The notes below the pieces were generated by a model, which was given only the letters and a program-made list of their open reading frames with translations, was not told the origin of the DNA and ran no database searches. Both the position numbers and the translations under genes were made by a program. From CAIUGU01 sp965279735 (GTDB lineage Bacteria; Pseudomonadota; Gammaproteobacteria; Steroidobacterales; Steroidobacteraceae), in assembly GCA_965279735.1 (NCBI GenBank), contig OZ257260.1:1488001-1552000 (forward strand): a DNA stretch of 64,000 bases, given 5' to 3'. This document shows positions 8,661-19,264 of the stretch, piece by piece. The first letter of the stretch is position 1; each line of letters opens with the position of its first letter.

Positions 8661-9551
8661 TCAGCCGGCGTGTTGCCGTGCTGTCTGCATCGCTGTATCG
8701 ATGATGATTGCCGCTACGAGATCCGGCCGTTCCTCATGCGCCAGATGACCGAGCCCAGGCAGCGTGAGAAGCCGGGCCTGCGGCAACCGCTGCTGCGCAC
8801 GGCGGGCATCTTCAGGGAGTACTGTTTTGTCGTTCTCGCCGACCACCAGAAGCAATGGCGACGAAAGTCGTGCAAGGTCCCGGCCCAGGGCATGCAGGTC
8901 CCAGCTCGACATCATGTCGAGCACCCCCGCGACATGCGCCGGATTGCGCACGAGCCGGGCATAGAAATCGATCCCTGCCGCATCGAGAGTCGAGCCGGTG
9001 CTCCTGATCAGGCGTTCGACGGCGCTTCGATCTCCTGCCCCCCACGAAAACAGTCGTGACGCGAGGCCGCTGGCCGCCAGCAGTTTTGCCGCGGGCGAGA
9101 AGATCAGTGCGGACATTCCTTCGGGCGGCAGCAAGGCTCCGTTGAGACTGATGATCGCCGCGCGTCCCAGATGTTGATCGAGGCTCATGCGCACCGCGAT
9201 CGCCGCCCCCGCGGAATGACCGATCACCAGCTGCGGCTCTATATCGATGTGCTTGAGAAGCCCGGCTAGCGCTTCGCTCATTCCTGCGGACGACAAGCCG
9301 CTGACAGGACGCCCTGCCGTGAAGCCATGACCCGGCAAGTCAGGTGCGACGACGGTGAAACGCTGCGCGAGCAGCGGCAGCAACCCGCGCCAAGAATGCG
9401 TTGCCGCTCCCGTTCCATGCAGCAGCAACAGCGCAGGTCCCGACCCTGCGACCTGCACGTGCCAGCGCAAACCTGCGGCCGTCACAAAGCGGCTGGCATC
9501 CCGGTTGGGCCAGTCACTTCCTTCCGTCTCCCAGTCGAGAGGTGACTGCAT
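8661..9551 (-). CDS. bchO: Mg-chelatase-associated alpha/beta hydrolase BchO
   Basis: 296-aa alpha/beta hydrolase. It shows the oxyanion-region LLLLHGTGAATHSW, VAPDLPGHG, the nucleophile elbow GHSAG (Ser about 113), and the late GLGHLAHEE providing the candidate His. It starts 6 nt after the bchD stop in the order bchI-bchD-bchO, which is diagnostic for BchO. BchO is a conserved accessory gene of bacteriochlorophyll synthesis whose exact reaction is not settled. Sequence alone would only say alpha/beta hydrolase; the name depends on the neighbours. Confidence 0.88.
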   Translation of the reverse strand: MQSPLDWETEGSDWPNRDASRFVTAAGLRWHVQVAGSGPALLLLHGTGAATHSWRGLLPLLAQRFTVVAPDLPGHGFTAGRPVSGLSSAGMSEALAGLLKHIDIEPQLVIGHSAGAAIAVRMSLDQHLGRAAIISLNGALLPPEGMSALIFSPAAKLLAASGLASRLFSWGAGDRSAVERLIRSTGSTLDAAGIDFYARLVRNPAHVAGVLDMMSSWDLHALGRDLARLSSPLLLVVGENDKTVLPEDARRAQQRLPQARLLTLPGLGHLAHEERPDLVAAIIIDTAMQTARQHAG

Positions 9552-9557
9552 GCGCGT

Positions 9558-11330
9558 CTACTGCGCACCCTGCACAGCGCGATGCAAGGCCGCGGAATTT
9601 GCGTGCGGCAACGGCAAGTAACGCGCTCCCATCGCCACGGCAAGTCGCTGCGCCTGCGAGGTCGGCCGCGGAGAAGTGTCGATCAGGAGAGTGGAGATCG
9701 CCTTGGCACGAAGCAGTCGCGAGGCCTTGAGTGCGTCTTCCTCGGCGACGACACGGCCCGTTGTTCCATCGCGCGCGACATTTCCGCGACCATCGGTCAG
9801 CAATACGACGGTCGGTGTGGTGCCTCGGCGGCGTAAACCATCCGCAAGGAGTGCAGCCGCTTCGATTCCCGCCGCGAGCGGTGTGCCTCCTCCGCCCGGC
9901 AAGCCCGCGAGACTGCGTTTCGCGCGCACGAGCGAACGGGTGGGAGGCAACAGCACTTCGGCAGTTCTGCCCCGAAATGCGAGGACGGCTACCTGGTCCC
10001 GACGCACATAGCATTCAGCAAGCAACAGCTCCACCGCGCCTTTGGCTTCAGCGAGGCGCTGCAATGCCGATGAACCCGACGCATCGAGCACAAACACGGT
10101 GGTCGTGCCGATGCGCTGGCGATAGCGATTGACGTGGAAGTCCTGTGGCCTCACGTCAATGCGAACAGCAGGCGATGTCGCGGTGACGCCGCGTTGTGCT
10201 TTCTCCTGACGCCTGAGGCGCTGCCAGGGCGCAGCAGCTCGCAGCGTTTCAACCACGTTGAGCCCCACTCCTCCGCGAGGTTCACCTTTGCGCACGCCGG
10301 CCGGCCGGCCTCGACGCAACGTGGCTTGCATGGCTCCTGCTCGACCACTCGCTGCTGCCCGCCGTTCACCACCCGCTGCAATGAGATGAGCCAGAAGCCC
10401 GGCAGGAATGGCTGCGCGCGCGGTCTCGACAACTTGTTCGGCGAGTTCGCGGGCTTCCGTGCTCCGCTGTTCACCTTCTTCCTCGGTGGAGGTTTCAGTG
10501 GAGCTTTCCGCAGCCTGCGCTTCACCTTCTTCCGGTCGAGGCGCATTTTCAGGATCGGCAGGCAGAACGGTTGCGCGCGCCGCAAGTACCAGTCGTGCAG
10601 CGATACCGGCGTCCTCATCGTTGAGTATGATCCTGCCATCAAGCGCAGCAGACGCCCGGGCCACTCGCAATGCCAGCAACGGCGCACGGAGCGAATCAAT
10701 GCCGAGTGCGAGCGCTGCTGAACAAAGGGCCTCAAGAACAGGGTCCGACGCAACCACCTGCGGCAACAGCTTCTGCGCCGCGAGTATGGCGTGACGATCG
10801 GCCGGCAGCATTTCGGCAACGCTGATGGGCAGCGCCTCAAGATCAAGATGGAATGCGAGCCGATCCGCAAGCGCAGCCGGCGGATGTTCGTCGGGCGGCA
10901 ATCCTTCGTTGCAGGCGATGACACCGAAGCGCGTAGGTATGTGCAGCGCCAGCCCATCACGCTCCAGGGCGACAGCGCCGTGGTCCATCACTGCCACGAG
11001 CCGACCCGCAAGCGCAGCGGGCAAACGCTCTGCCATCGCGACGACGACAACTCCCCCATCGGCTTCCGCAAGCAGGCCTCGCTCGACGATGGGTCTGCTG
11101 CTGTTCAAAGTGGCAATGAGGTCAAGGCCACCGAGCAGCCGGCTGTCCGTGATGGAAGCTGGCAGCCGACGAAACGGCATCGAAACGGACAAACACTCGC
11201 GAACGAAGCTCATCCAGCGATCGCGAACCGGCCCCGCCTGCGCACTCAGCAGTACACCCGTCCCGGGATCCACTGCGAACAGCGCCGCTGCCTGCAACGC
11301 GTCGCTCCAGCGGTTCCCGGCAGCGGTCAC
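9558..11330 (-). CDS. bchD: Magnesium chelatase subunit D BchD
   Basis: ATPase-platform subunit of Mg-protoporphyrin IX chelatase; it forms the hexameric motor with BchI. There is a degenerate AAA-like N-terminal half with no Walker A motif. An acidic, proline-containing linker (PEEGEAQ, TEEEGEQ) follows around residues 265-300. The C-terminal von Willebrand A domain has a MIDAS motif DASGSS at about 416-421 and LLTDGRGN later. The GTG at 11330 lies one base after the bchI stop with GGAG 6 nt upstream, giving 590 aa. An open frame extending to 11390 is inside bchI. Confidence 0.93.
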   Translation of the reverse strand: MTAAGNRWSDALQAAALFAVDPGTGVLLSAQAGPVRDRWMSFVRECLSVSMPFRRLPASITDSRLLGGLDLIATLNSSRPIVERGLLAEADGGVVVVAMAERLPAALAGRLVAVMDHGAVALERDGLALHIPTRFGVIACNEGLPPDEHPPAALADRLAFHLDLEALPISVAEMLPADRHAILAAQKLLPQVVASDPVLEALCSAALALGIDSLRAPLLALRVARASAALDGRIILNDEDAGIAARLVLAARATVLPADPENAPRPEEGEAQAAESSTETSTEEEGEQRSTEARELAEQVVETARAAIPAGLLAHLIAAGGERRAAASGRAGAMQATLRRGRPAGVRKGEPRGGVGLNVVETLRAAAPWQRLRRQEKAQRGVTATSPAVRIDVRPQDFHVNRYRQRIGTTTVFVLDASGSSALQRLAEAKGAVELLLAECYVRRDQVAVLAFRGRTAEVLLPPTRSLVRAKRSLAGLPGGGGTPLAAGIEAAALLADGLRRRGTTPTVVLLTDGRGNVARDGTTGRVVAEEDALKASRLLRAKAISTLLIDTSPRPTSQAQRLAVAMGARYLPLPHANSAALHRAVQGAQ

Positions 11331-11331
11331 C

Positions 11332-12351
11332 TCATGCTCCGGAAAGTTCTTCGACCGCCCGCTCGACGCGCAAGCGCGAACCCGCTTCATCGAGCGGATC
11401 CCTGCGCAGGCGATGCGACAAAGCGGGTGTCGCCACCTGCTTCAAATGCGCTGTGGCGACTTCCTTCCTGCCTTCATAACTCGCCAGCGCCCGCGCCGCC
11501 CGCATCAACGTGAGTTCGCCTCGCAAGCCATCGGTGCCGAGACGCATGCAGAGTCTGGCCGCCCATTCGAGTGCGGCATCGGGAACACGGACATCCTGCA
11601 AGCGCTTACGGGCCGCCACGAGTTTCTTTCGCAGCTGGCTGTCACCCGGCTCCCACTCCGCGGCAAAGGCTGCGCTGTCGCGCTCGAATCGATCGCGCCG
11701 CTTGACCACTTCAATGCGGCTCGCGAGATCGACCGGCGTCTTTACTTCGACGGACAGGCCGAAGCGATCGAGCAGCTGGGGCCGCAGCTCCCCTTCTTCG
11801 GGATTGCCGCTGCCGATGAGCACGAAGCGCGCCGGATGACGGATGCTGAGCCCCTCGCGCTCCACGACGTTCTCACCCGAAGCGGCAACATCGATCAGCA
11901 GGTCGATCAGATGGTCCTCGAGGAGGTTCACTTCGTCCACATACAGGAATCCACGGTTGGCCCGCGCCAGCAACCCCGGCTCGAAGGCCTTGATTCCCTG
12001 CGTCAGCGCACGCTCGAGGTCCAGGGCGCCGACCACGCGGTCCTCGGTTGCACCGAGCGGCAGGTCGACTACCGGCACCGGAACCTGCTGTGACTTGATG
12101 GCCTTTGGATCCCGGGCGCGACAGTCCTCGCACCATGAAGCGGGCGCCTGTGGATCGCAGGCATACCGGCAACCGATGATCGCCCGCATGGGTGGCAGCA
12201 GCGCGGCAAGTGAGCGCACGGCGGTGGACTTGCCCGTGCCGCGGTCGCCAAACACCAGAACGCCGCCGATCGACGGATCGATTGCGGCACACAGCAGCGC
12301 GAGTTTCATTTCTTCCTGGCCGACAATCGCCGAAAAGGGAAACACTGCCAT
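11332..12351 (-). CDS. bchI: Magnesium chelatase ATPase subunit I BchI
   Basis: AAA+ ATPase that drives Mg2+ insertion into protoporphyrin IX with BchD and BchH; bchH is not in the window. Walker A is GDRGTGKST (about residues 35-43), Walker B is FLYVDEVNLL, and the BchI-typical Cys-containing insert CRYACDPQ...WCEDC is present. I start at the ATG at 12351 (339 aa, normal) with CGGAGT just upstream; the open frame extends to 12450. It is the first gene of bchI-bchD-bchO. I found no TGT-N12-ACA box in the 100 bases upstream. Confidence 0.94.
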   Translation of the reverse strand: MAVFPFSAIVGQEEMKLALLCAAIDPSIGGVLVFGDRGTGKSTAVRSLAALLPPMRAIIGCRYACDPQAPASWCEDCRARDPKAIKSQQVPVPVVDLPLGATEDRVVGALDLERALTQGIKAFEPGLLARANRGFLYVDEVNLLEDHLIDLLIDVAASGENVVEREGLSIRHPARFVLIGSGNPEEGELRPQLLDRFGLSVEVKTPVDLASRIEVVKRRDRFERDSAAFAAEWEPGDSQLRKKLVAARKRLQDVRVPDAALEWAARLCMRLGTDGLRGELTLMRAARALASYEGRKEVATAHLKQVATPALSHRLRRDPLDEAGSRLRVERAVEELSGA

Positions 12352-12505
12352 CGTGACTCCGGGTGTTTTCGTTATGTGTGGCCCTGGCAGCGTCTGATCA
12401 GACCCCGGGCGCCCGCGACGACAATACAGTGGAGGTTGCGCCCGACACAAATGCCGCCGCTTTGGCCGCCGGCGACCTCGAACCTGACCGGTGCTTGACG
12501 GGGCT

Positions 12506-12778
12506 TCAGACTTTCTGGAAGCGGGTGAAGGAACGCGCCTTGGCCTTCGCCGCCTCGACTTCGCGATTCCTGGGCTCCGCCGTGGTGACGAGCGTCGCGA
12601 TGAGCTTCCGCGCAGCCGCCGTCACTTCCTCCACGGCTTCATCGAATGCCTTCTGGTTGGCCTTCGACGGTGCAGTCTGACCGCTCAACTTGCGCACGAA
12701 CTGCAGCGATGCGTCGCGGATCTCGATCTCGGTGGCAGGAGGTTCGAAATTGAACAGCGTCCTGATATTCCGGCACAT
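12506..12778 (-). CDS. DUF2277 family protein
   Basis: 90-aa protein matching the short DUF2277 family. It begins MCRNIRTLFNFEPPAT and has the conserved FVRKLSGQTAPSKANQKAFD block, then an Ala/Lys-rich helical tail. No signal peptide or membrane span is seen. The function is unknown; the Cys-Arg-Asn start is invariant in the members I recall. It lies 20 nt after the stop of the upstream hydrolase gene and could be cotranscribed with it. Confidence 0.82.
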   Translation of the reverse strand: MCRNIRTLFNFEPPATEIEIRDASLQFVRKLSGQTAPSKANQKAFDEAVEEVTAAARKLIATLVTTAEPRNREVEAAKAKARSFTRFQKV

Positions 12779-12798
12779 GGTCAGTCCTCAGGTCTTTG

Positions 12799-13845
12799 TC
12801 ATTCGGGAAAGAGTACAGGCACGGCGCGCGCGGAGGAAAACATGCAGCGTTCGTCGTGACCACATACAGGAATGACGACTGCCGAATCACTGCCACCGAT
12901 TTTTTCGTTCACATACTGTACGTAGGCCAGGCCCCGCATGAGGCGGTTCTGGCCCTGCGCCATTCCCGAACACGTTTCGTCAAAACCAGCGCGGGGCAGC
13001 ACATCCAGTTCACCCAGCAGATACGTGACAGGCCTGGATGCAAGCTGCCTCCTCAAGGCTTCGTCTTCCACCCGGGCACTGTAGCCTGCGCGCTTCTCGA
13101 GTCCATAAGGCCAGAGATTGAAGACCTTGCAGCGGTCCGCTCCCGGATAAGAGCCGAAAGTCACGGTCGCTGCGCCGGAATTTTCTGCGGCCACATTTTC
13201 GGGAAGGACGATGGAGACCGGCCGTATGTCGTCCAGGTACATCGAGGTCGAGGGATTCGCCACCACGTACCGGATGGCGACTTCCGGCACGCTTTCCTGA
13301 ACCTGGTTGGCCATTGCGTAACGCGTGACGAACTGGCCGCCTGCAGAGTGCCCTGCAATCAAGATCGAGTGAAGGTTCGGAAAGCGGCTCTTCTGCCCCA
13401 GCTGCTGCACGATGTCATCCAGCACATCGAAAGCGGTGGCTTGTTTCTGGTCGAGCGCGATGGCGCCCGCTTGCCACGAACCGCAGGGAAAATTCAGCTC
13501 TTTTCTCGCCAGCTTGTCTTCGCACGTTCCGTTGTTGGCGGCGAAATGCGGAGCGATGATCAGCGTGCTTCCTGTCTTCCCCGCTGCGGTAACAACGGCA
13601 TTCATCGTCTGGAAGGAACGGTCTGCTCCGCGTCCGCCGCCGTGAACCACCACGACAGCCTGGGTGATATCGGCATTCGGCGTGACCAGCGAATGCGTGC
13701 GGTATACCAGCGTCCTGCCGCCTCCTTGCTTCAGCGTCACCCATTCCGTGCATTGGCTGCCTGCCGAAGTGCAATCTGCGGCCCAGCCGTTGTACCCGAA
13801 CAGCGCGAGGCAGATTCCGAGAAATATGCTGGCCTTGAAATTCAC
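12799..13845 (-). CDS. Secreted Cys-rich alpha/beta hydrolase, substrate unknown
   Basis: 348-aa exported protein with an N-terminal signal peptide (MNFKASIFLGICLALFGYNGWA, cut near AA-DC). It has VVVVHGGGRGADRSF near the oxyanion region and the nucleophile elbow AGHSAGG (Ser 167). Likely acid and His residues lie in LLGELDVLP and CGHDERC. The mature part has eight cysteines, enough for four disulfides, which fits a periplasmic or extracellular enzyme. I cannot assign a substrate; cutinase/PHB-depolymerase-like esterases share this layout. Neighbours give no pathway clue. Confidence 0.7.
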   Translation of the reverse strand: MNFKASIFLGICLALFGYNGWAADCTSAGSQCTEWVTLKQGGGRTLVYRTHSLVTPNADITQAVVVVHGGGRGADRSFQTMNAVVTAAGKTGSTLIIAPHFAANNGTCEDKLARKELNFPCGSWQAGAIALDQKQATAFDVLDDIVQQLGQKSRFPNLHSILIAGHSAGGQFVTRYAMANQVQESVPEVAIRYVVANPSTSMYLDDIRPVSIVLPENVAAENSGAATVTFGSYPGADRCKVFNLWPYGLEKRAGYSARVEDEALRRQLASRPVTYLLGELDVLPRAGFDETCSGMAQGQNRLMRGLAYVQYVNEKIGGSDSAVVIPVCGHDERCMFSSARAVPVLFPE

Positions 13846-13871
13846 GGTTACCGTTTTACTCAGCCTGAAAT

Positions 13872-13903
13872 AAAAAAGGGAGGAGCGCCTGGGCTCTCCT
13901 CCC
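13872..13903 (-). terminator. Intrinsic terminator of the dienelactone-hydrolase-like gene
   Basis: On the minus strand an 8-bp perfect stem (GGGAGGAG with CTCCTCCC, loop of 10) is followed by six T. It lies 24 nt after the stop of the 13927-14838 gene. This is a textbook Rho-independent terminator. Confidence 0.85.
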
Positions 13904-13926
13904 CTTCATCGTCGCATGGAATGCGA

Positions 13927-14838
13927 TCAGCTCAGGTGCTGCTTCCAGAATGCGAGCGTACGTTCCCACGACAGGTTCGCGGCCGCTTCGCTGTAGCGCG
14001 GCGTGGAATTGTTGTGGAAGCCGTGCTGCGTGCCTTCATAGAAGAACACCTGGTAAGGCGTCTTGTTCGCCTTGAGGGCGGTCTCGTACGCCGGCCACAT
14101 GCCATTGATGCGTTCGTCCGTGCCTGCGTAGTTGATCAGCAGCGGGGTCTTCACCTTTGCCATGTCCTCCGCAGCGGGTGCAGCACCATAGTACGGCGCA
14201 CCTGCAGACAGCTCGCTGCCCATCGCCACGGCTAGGTTGTTCACCATGCCGCCACCCCAGCAGAAGCCGGTGGCGCCGAGCTTGCCGTTCGACTGTGCAT
14301 GGGCCTTCACCCAACGCGCGCTGTTGACCATGTCCTGGCGCAGCTTGGCCTGATCGAGTTTCGCCTGCAGATCGCGGCCCGCGTCGTCATTGCCCGGATA
14401 GCCACCGACAGGTGCCAGACCATCTGGCGCCAGAGCGAGGAAGCCCGCGATCGCCGCGCGACGGGCGACATCTTCCACATAGGGGTTGAGGCCACGGTTC
14501 TCGTGAATGACCAGCACGGTCGGGAACGGACCTGCGCCCGCCGGCGTCGCGAGATAACCGCGCATCTTGCCGGAGGTGCCACCTGGCGACGGATAGTCGA
14601 CATAGAGGCCCTTCATGCGCTCATCGGTGAAGGACACTGTCTGCGCTTCGGCATACCGCGGCATCAGTGCCTGTGCCATCACCAGAGCCGAACCGCCGGC
14701 CACCGACATCACCGTCGCGCGACGGAAAAACTCACGGCGATCGATCTGGCCATGACAGTACTCGTCATACAGGTCATAGACCTTCTGATCGATGTCCTGT
14801 CCGGTCAACTGCTTCTGCTCGATTCTGTTTGCCGACAT
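13927..14838 (-). CDS. Tat-type exported dienelactone hydrolase family protein
   Basis: 303 aa. An N-terminal region (QDIDQKVYDLYDEYCHGQID) precedes a twin-arginine-like motif RREFFRRATVMSVAGG and a hydrophobic stretch ending near RYAEA, so export by Tat is likely. The mature domain is a DLH-type alpha/beta hydrolase: VLVIHENRGLNPY, nucleophile elbow GFCWGGG with Cys as nucleophile, Asp in NYAGTDERING, and His in EGTQHGFHN. Related proteins are annotated as carboxymethylenebutenolidases, but the true substrate is unknown. AGGAGCC lies just upstream of the ATG. Confidence 0.85.
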   Translation of the reverse strand: MSANRIEQKQLTGQDIDQKVYDLYDEYCHGQIDRREFFRRATVMSVAGGSALVMAQALMPRYAEAQTVSFTDERMKGLYVDYPSPGGTSGKMRGYLATPAGAGPFPTVLVIHENRGLNPYVEDVARRAAIAGFLALAPDGLAPVGGYPGNDDAGRDLQAKLDQAKLRQDMVNSARWVKAHAQSNGKLGATGFCWGGGMVNNLAVAMGSELSAGAPYYGAAPAAEDMAKVKTPLLINYAGTDERINGMWPAYETALKANKTPYQVFFYEGTQHGFHNNSTPRYSEAAANLSWERTLAFWKQHLS

Positions 14839-15039
14839 TGCTCTGGCTCCTTAAAAAACGTGTCCCTGACAATTAAATCCGGTTGCTGCATGGAGTCGCT
14901 TCTTCCTTGAGCGAATCTCCACTGCTATTCCCCTCGCTTCCTGCGCTGCAAAAAAACCAGCTGACCGTACAAGGGGTTGCCGGAATATATGTCGATGCCC
15001 GCGGGCAGACAATCAGCGCAACGTGAAGTTTTGCGAAGG

Positions 15040-16295
15040 TCAGTGGACCGGCTTGTGGCGCGCGGCGAGGATCAGCAGCCATCCGCCGCCCGCGAAGAGG
15101 ATGACCAGCGACAGCAGCGAGCCGCGGGAACTGCCAGTGACGAGTGCGGTGATGCCCATGAGGAACGGTCCAAGCACGGACGCGAACTTGCCCATCATGT
15201 TGTAGAAGCCGAAGAATTCGCCCGGCCGGTCGGCGGGGATAAGGCTGCCGTAGTACGAACGGCTGAGACTCTGGATCGCGCCCTGCACCAGACCGATGGC
15301 GACGGCCATCCCGTAGAACTCGGTCACGCTGGTCATGAAGACAGCCCACACCGTGACAAGAACATAAACCACGATGCCGATGAAGATGCCCGCCAGGGGA
15401 CTCGCGCGCTGGCCGAGCCAGCCGAAGAAAAGCGCGGCAGGAAAGCCGACGAACTGCGTGACGAGCAACGCCACGATGAGACTGTTCGTCGGAAAACCGA
15501 GTGCCAGGCCGTAGTCCACCGCCATCTTCATGATGGTATTCACGCCATCGATGTAGAGCCAGTACGCAAGCAGGAACAGCAGCAGCGCGCGATATTTGCG
15601 GATCTCGTGGAACGTACGCACGAGCTGCGCGATGCCTTCGCGGATCGCACGGGAGGCTCCGGGATGCTGTGCATCGCTGCGTTCTTTCACGAACAGGAAA
15701 ATCGGGATGGCGAACAGCGCCCACCACACACCGACCATCAGGAACGAAAGGCGCACCGCCTCCGCCGCCGAGGCGAGACCGAAGAAGGCAGGTTGCAACG
15801 TCATCAACACGTTGATGGCGAAGAGAACGCCACCGCCCAGGTAGCCGAGGCTGTACCCGTAGCCCGAAACCAGATCAAGCCGGTCGCGCGGCGCCACGTC
15901 GATGATGAGCGAATCGTAGAAGATCATCCCGCCCCAGAAACCGACCGAAGCGCCGACGTAGAGCACCGCCGCCCATTGCCATGCGCCCTGCTCCACGAAA
16001 TAGAGTGCGGCCGTCATGACAACACCGAGTGCAGTGAATACCGCGAGGAACCGCATCCGTGCATTACCGCGATCGGCAATGGCGCCCAGCAACGGCGCGA
16101 GCACCGCCAGAATGAAACTCGCCGTGCCGTTCGCCATACCTAAGCGAAACGTACTCAGCGTCGCTTCCGCATCGGTGTTCCAGTACTGGCGGAAGAAGAT
16201 GGGGAAGAAGCCCGCCATCACGGTCGTGGCAAACGCGGAATTTGCCCAGTCGTAGAGCGCCCACGCGAAAACCGGCCGCTGGCGAAGCACTGACT

Positions 16296-16299
<4 letters not shown>
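15040..16299 (-). CDS. MFS transporter, UMF1/Atg22-like family
   Basis: 419-aa integral membrane protein with about 12 hydrophobic spans. The start (FAWALYDWANSAFATTVMAGFFP) is typical of the UMF1 (Atg22-like) family, as is YDSLIIDVAPRDRLDLVSGYGYSLGYLGGG. Related proteins are proposed to export amino acids or other small solutes; the substrate cannot be predicted. The ATG overlaps the prfC stop (ATGA), so it is probably cotranscribed with prfC. Confidence 0.85.
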
Positions 16300-17891
<1,592 letters not shown>

Positions 17892-17922
17892 GGAAAATGG
17901 CAGCGCAGTTGAACGGCGCGCG

Positions 17923-17928
17923 ATTGTA
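17923..17928 (-). promoter_or_regulatory. Probable -10 element of prfC
   Basis: On the minus strand TACAAT (in GGCTACAATCGCGC) lies 32 nt before the prfC start. The same GGCTACAAT context occurs before mrp. No convincing -35 hexamer is seen. Confidence 0.4.
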
Positions 17929-17977
17929 GCCGATCAGGGGAGGGCTTCGTGCCCGCTGCCGGAAGACAGCCGCGGCC

Positions 17978-18487
17978 TCAGACTTCCTCGTGGAGACCCT
18001 GGCCCAGAAGCTTGAGTTGCAGCCGGTAGACCAGCGCGTCCTCTCTGCCCGCGAATGACTGGTAATAGGCCCGGCGCACGCCGATCTTCTGGAAACCCAT
18101 CGCCACATAGACGCGGATCGCAGCAGGATTCGACGGCCTGACCTCAAGGAACACATCGTGGGCACCCTGGGCTCGAGCATGCTCGAGCAACCGTTCGAGC
18201 AGGAGGCGCCCAATGCCCTGCCGGCGCAGATCGGTGCGGATACAGACATTGAGGATGTGGGCCTCTCCCGCGCCCAGCGTCATTACGCCATAGCCCGCAA
18301 CCTGTCCCTCCACTTCCACCACCCGGCATACATAGCCCACCCGGATGCAATCGCGAAAAATACCTTCGGTCCAGGGGAAATCGTAGGCCGCACGTTCGAC
18401 CGCAATGACACCTTGAGTGTCGGTGAGCAGCATCGGCCGGAACTGGAGACTGGGCCGGTGCGCACGATCGCTGGGGGCGGCGCTCAT
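17978..18487 (-). CDS. rimI: Ribosomal protein S18 alanine N-acetyltransferase RimI
   Basis: 169-aa GNAT acetyltransferase that acetylates the N-terminal Ala of ribosomal protein S18. The acetyl-CoA loop is LRRQGIGRLLLERLLEHA, preceded by ILNVCI, and followed by FLEVRPSNPAAIRVYVAMGFQKIGVR (motif B), the RimI hallmark. An N-terminal extension of about 15 residues precedes the domain. It follows the uracil-DNA glycosylase gene by 27 nt in a pssA-udg-rimI run. Confidence 0.9.
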   Translation of the reverse strand: MSAAPSDRAHRPSLQFRPMLLTDTQGVIAVERAAYDFPWTEGIFRDCIRVGYVCRVVEVEGQVAGYGVMTLGAGEAHILNVCIRTDLRRQGIGRLLLERLLEHARAQGAHDVFLEVRPSNPAAIRVYVAMGFQKIGVRRAYYQSFAGREDALVYRLQLKLLGQGLHEEV

Positions 18488-18514
18488 GGAGGAGTCATTC
18501 GCTGAAGAGCGCCA

Positions 18515-19264
18515 TCAACCCGGCACCGGTTCTGCAGCCGTCTGCATGGCGAGCACGAGATCGGCCCAAGCCTTGCGCTTTTCGCCCGGGCTGCGGAGCA
18601 GATACGCAGGGTGATAGGTCACGACCACAGGCCGCGAGCTGTCCGGCAACACGTGCGGCTTTCCCCGCAGCTTGCCGATCGGCGTATCCGTCGCGAGCAG
18701 ATTCTGCGCGGCGATGCGTCCGACACAGAGAATCAGGCGCGGATTGACGAGCTCGATCTGTCTGCGCAGGTAAGGCAGGCAGCAGGCAACCTCTTCGGGT
18801 TTGGGATCGCGATTGCCGGGGGGGCGGCATTTCAGGATGTTGGCGATGAACACCTGGTCGCGCTTCAACCCGACAGCACGGAGCATGGAGTTGAGCAGTT
18901 GCCCGGCGCGACCCACGAAGGGCTCGCCTTCCCGGTCCTCATCTGCGCCTGGCGCTTCACCGATGACCATCCACTGCGCGGCACGGTCACCCACGCCGAA
19001 CACAGTACGAGTCCGCGTCTTGCTCAGGTCACAGCGAGTGCAGCCGCTGACGGCCTGTTCAAGTTCAGGCCAGTCCAGAGTGGCTGCAGGACGATCATCG
19101 AGACCCGTGGTTGCGGGAATCGTTGGCGGTGCACGGACCACCTCGACAACAGAAACAGCAGCATTCTGCGGGACGGACGCCGGGAGAGAACGCCTTTCCC
19201 AGACGTCGATATCGAGGGCCTTAAGGTATTGCAGCCGGCGTGCGTCCATGTCTTGAACGTTCAA
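18515..19264 (-). CDS. Uracil-DNA glycosylase, family 4 (Fe-S type)
   Basis: Removes uracil from DNA after cytosine deamination. The catalytic core starts with SGCTRCDLSKTR (first Cys pair of the [4Fe-4S] site), followed by MVIGEAPGADEDREGEPFVG (motif 1), a second Cys region (ILKCRPPGNRDPKP, CCLPYL), and VTYHPAYLLRSP (motif 2). The 249-aa chain has an extra 60-70 residue N-terminal tail with Pro/Val stretches before the core. Its ATG overlaps the pssA stop (ATGA). Older annotations call this phage SPO1 DNA polymerase-related. Confidence 0.92.
   Translation of the reverse strand: MNVQDMDARRLQYLKALDIDVWERRSLPASVPQNAAVSVVEVVRAPPTIPATTGLDDRPAATLDWPELEQAVSGCTRCDLSKTRTRTVFGVGDRAAQWMVIGEAPGADEDREGEPFVGRAGQLLNSMLRAVGLKRDQVFIANILKCRPPGNRDPKPEEVACCLPYLRRQIELVNPRLILCVGRIAAQNLLATDTPIGKLRGKPHVLPDSSRPVVVTYHPAYLLRSPGEKRKAWADLVLAMQTAAEPVPG

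Noticed and set aside
10825..12093. 422-codon plus-strand frame
   Set aside because: Antisense to bchD and bchI; Arg/Ser-rich shadow.
12796..14235. 479-codon open frame on the plus strand
   Set aside because: It lies antisense to the two hydrolase genes, has no recognisable domain and an implausible composition; high-GC shadow frame.
14977..16143. 388-codon plus-strand frame rich in His, Arg, Glu and Asp
   Set aside because: Antisense to the Atg22-like MFS gene, which has clear transmembrane and family signals.
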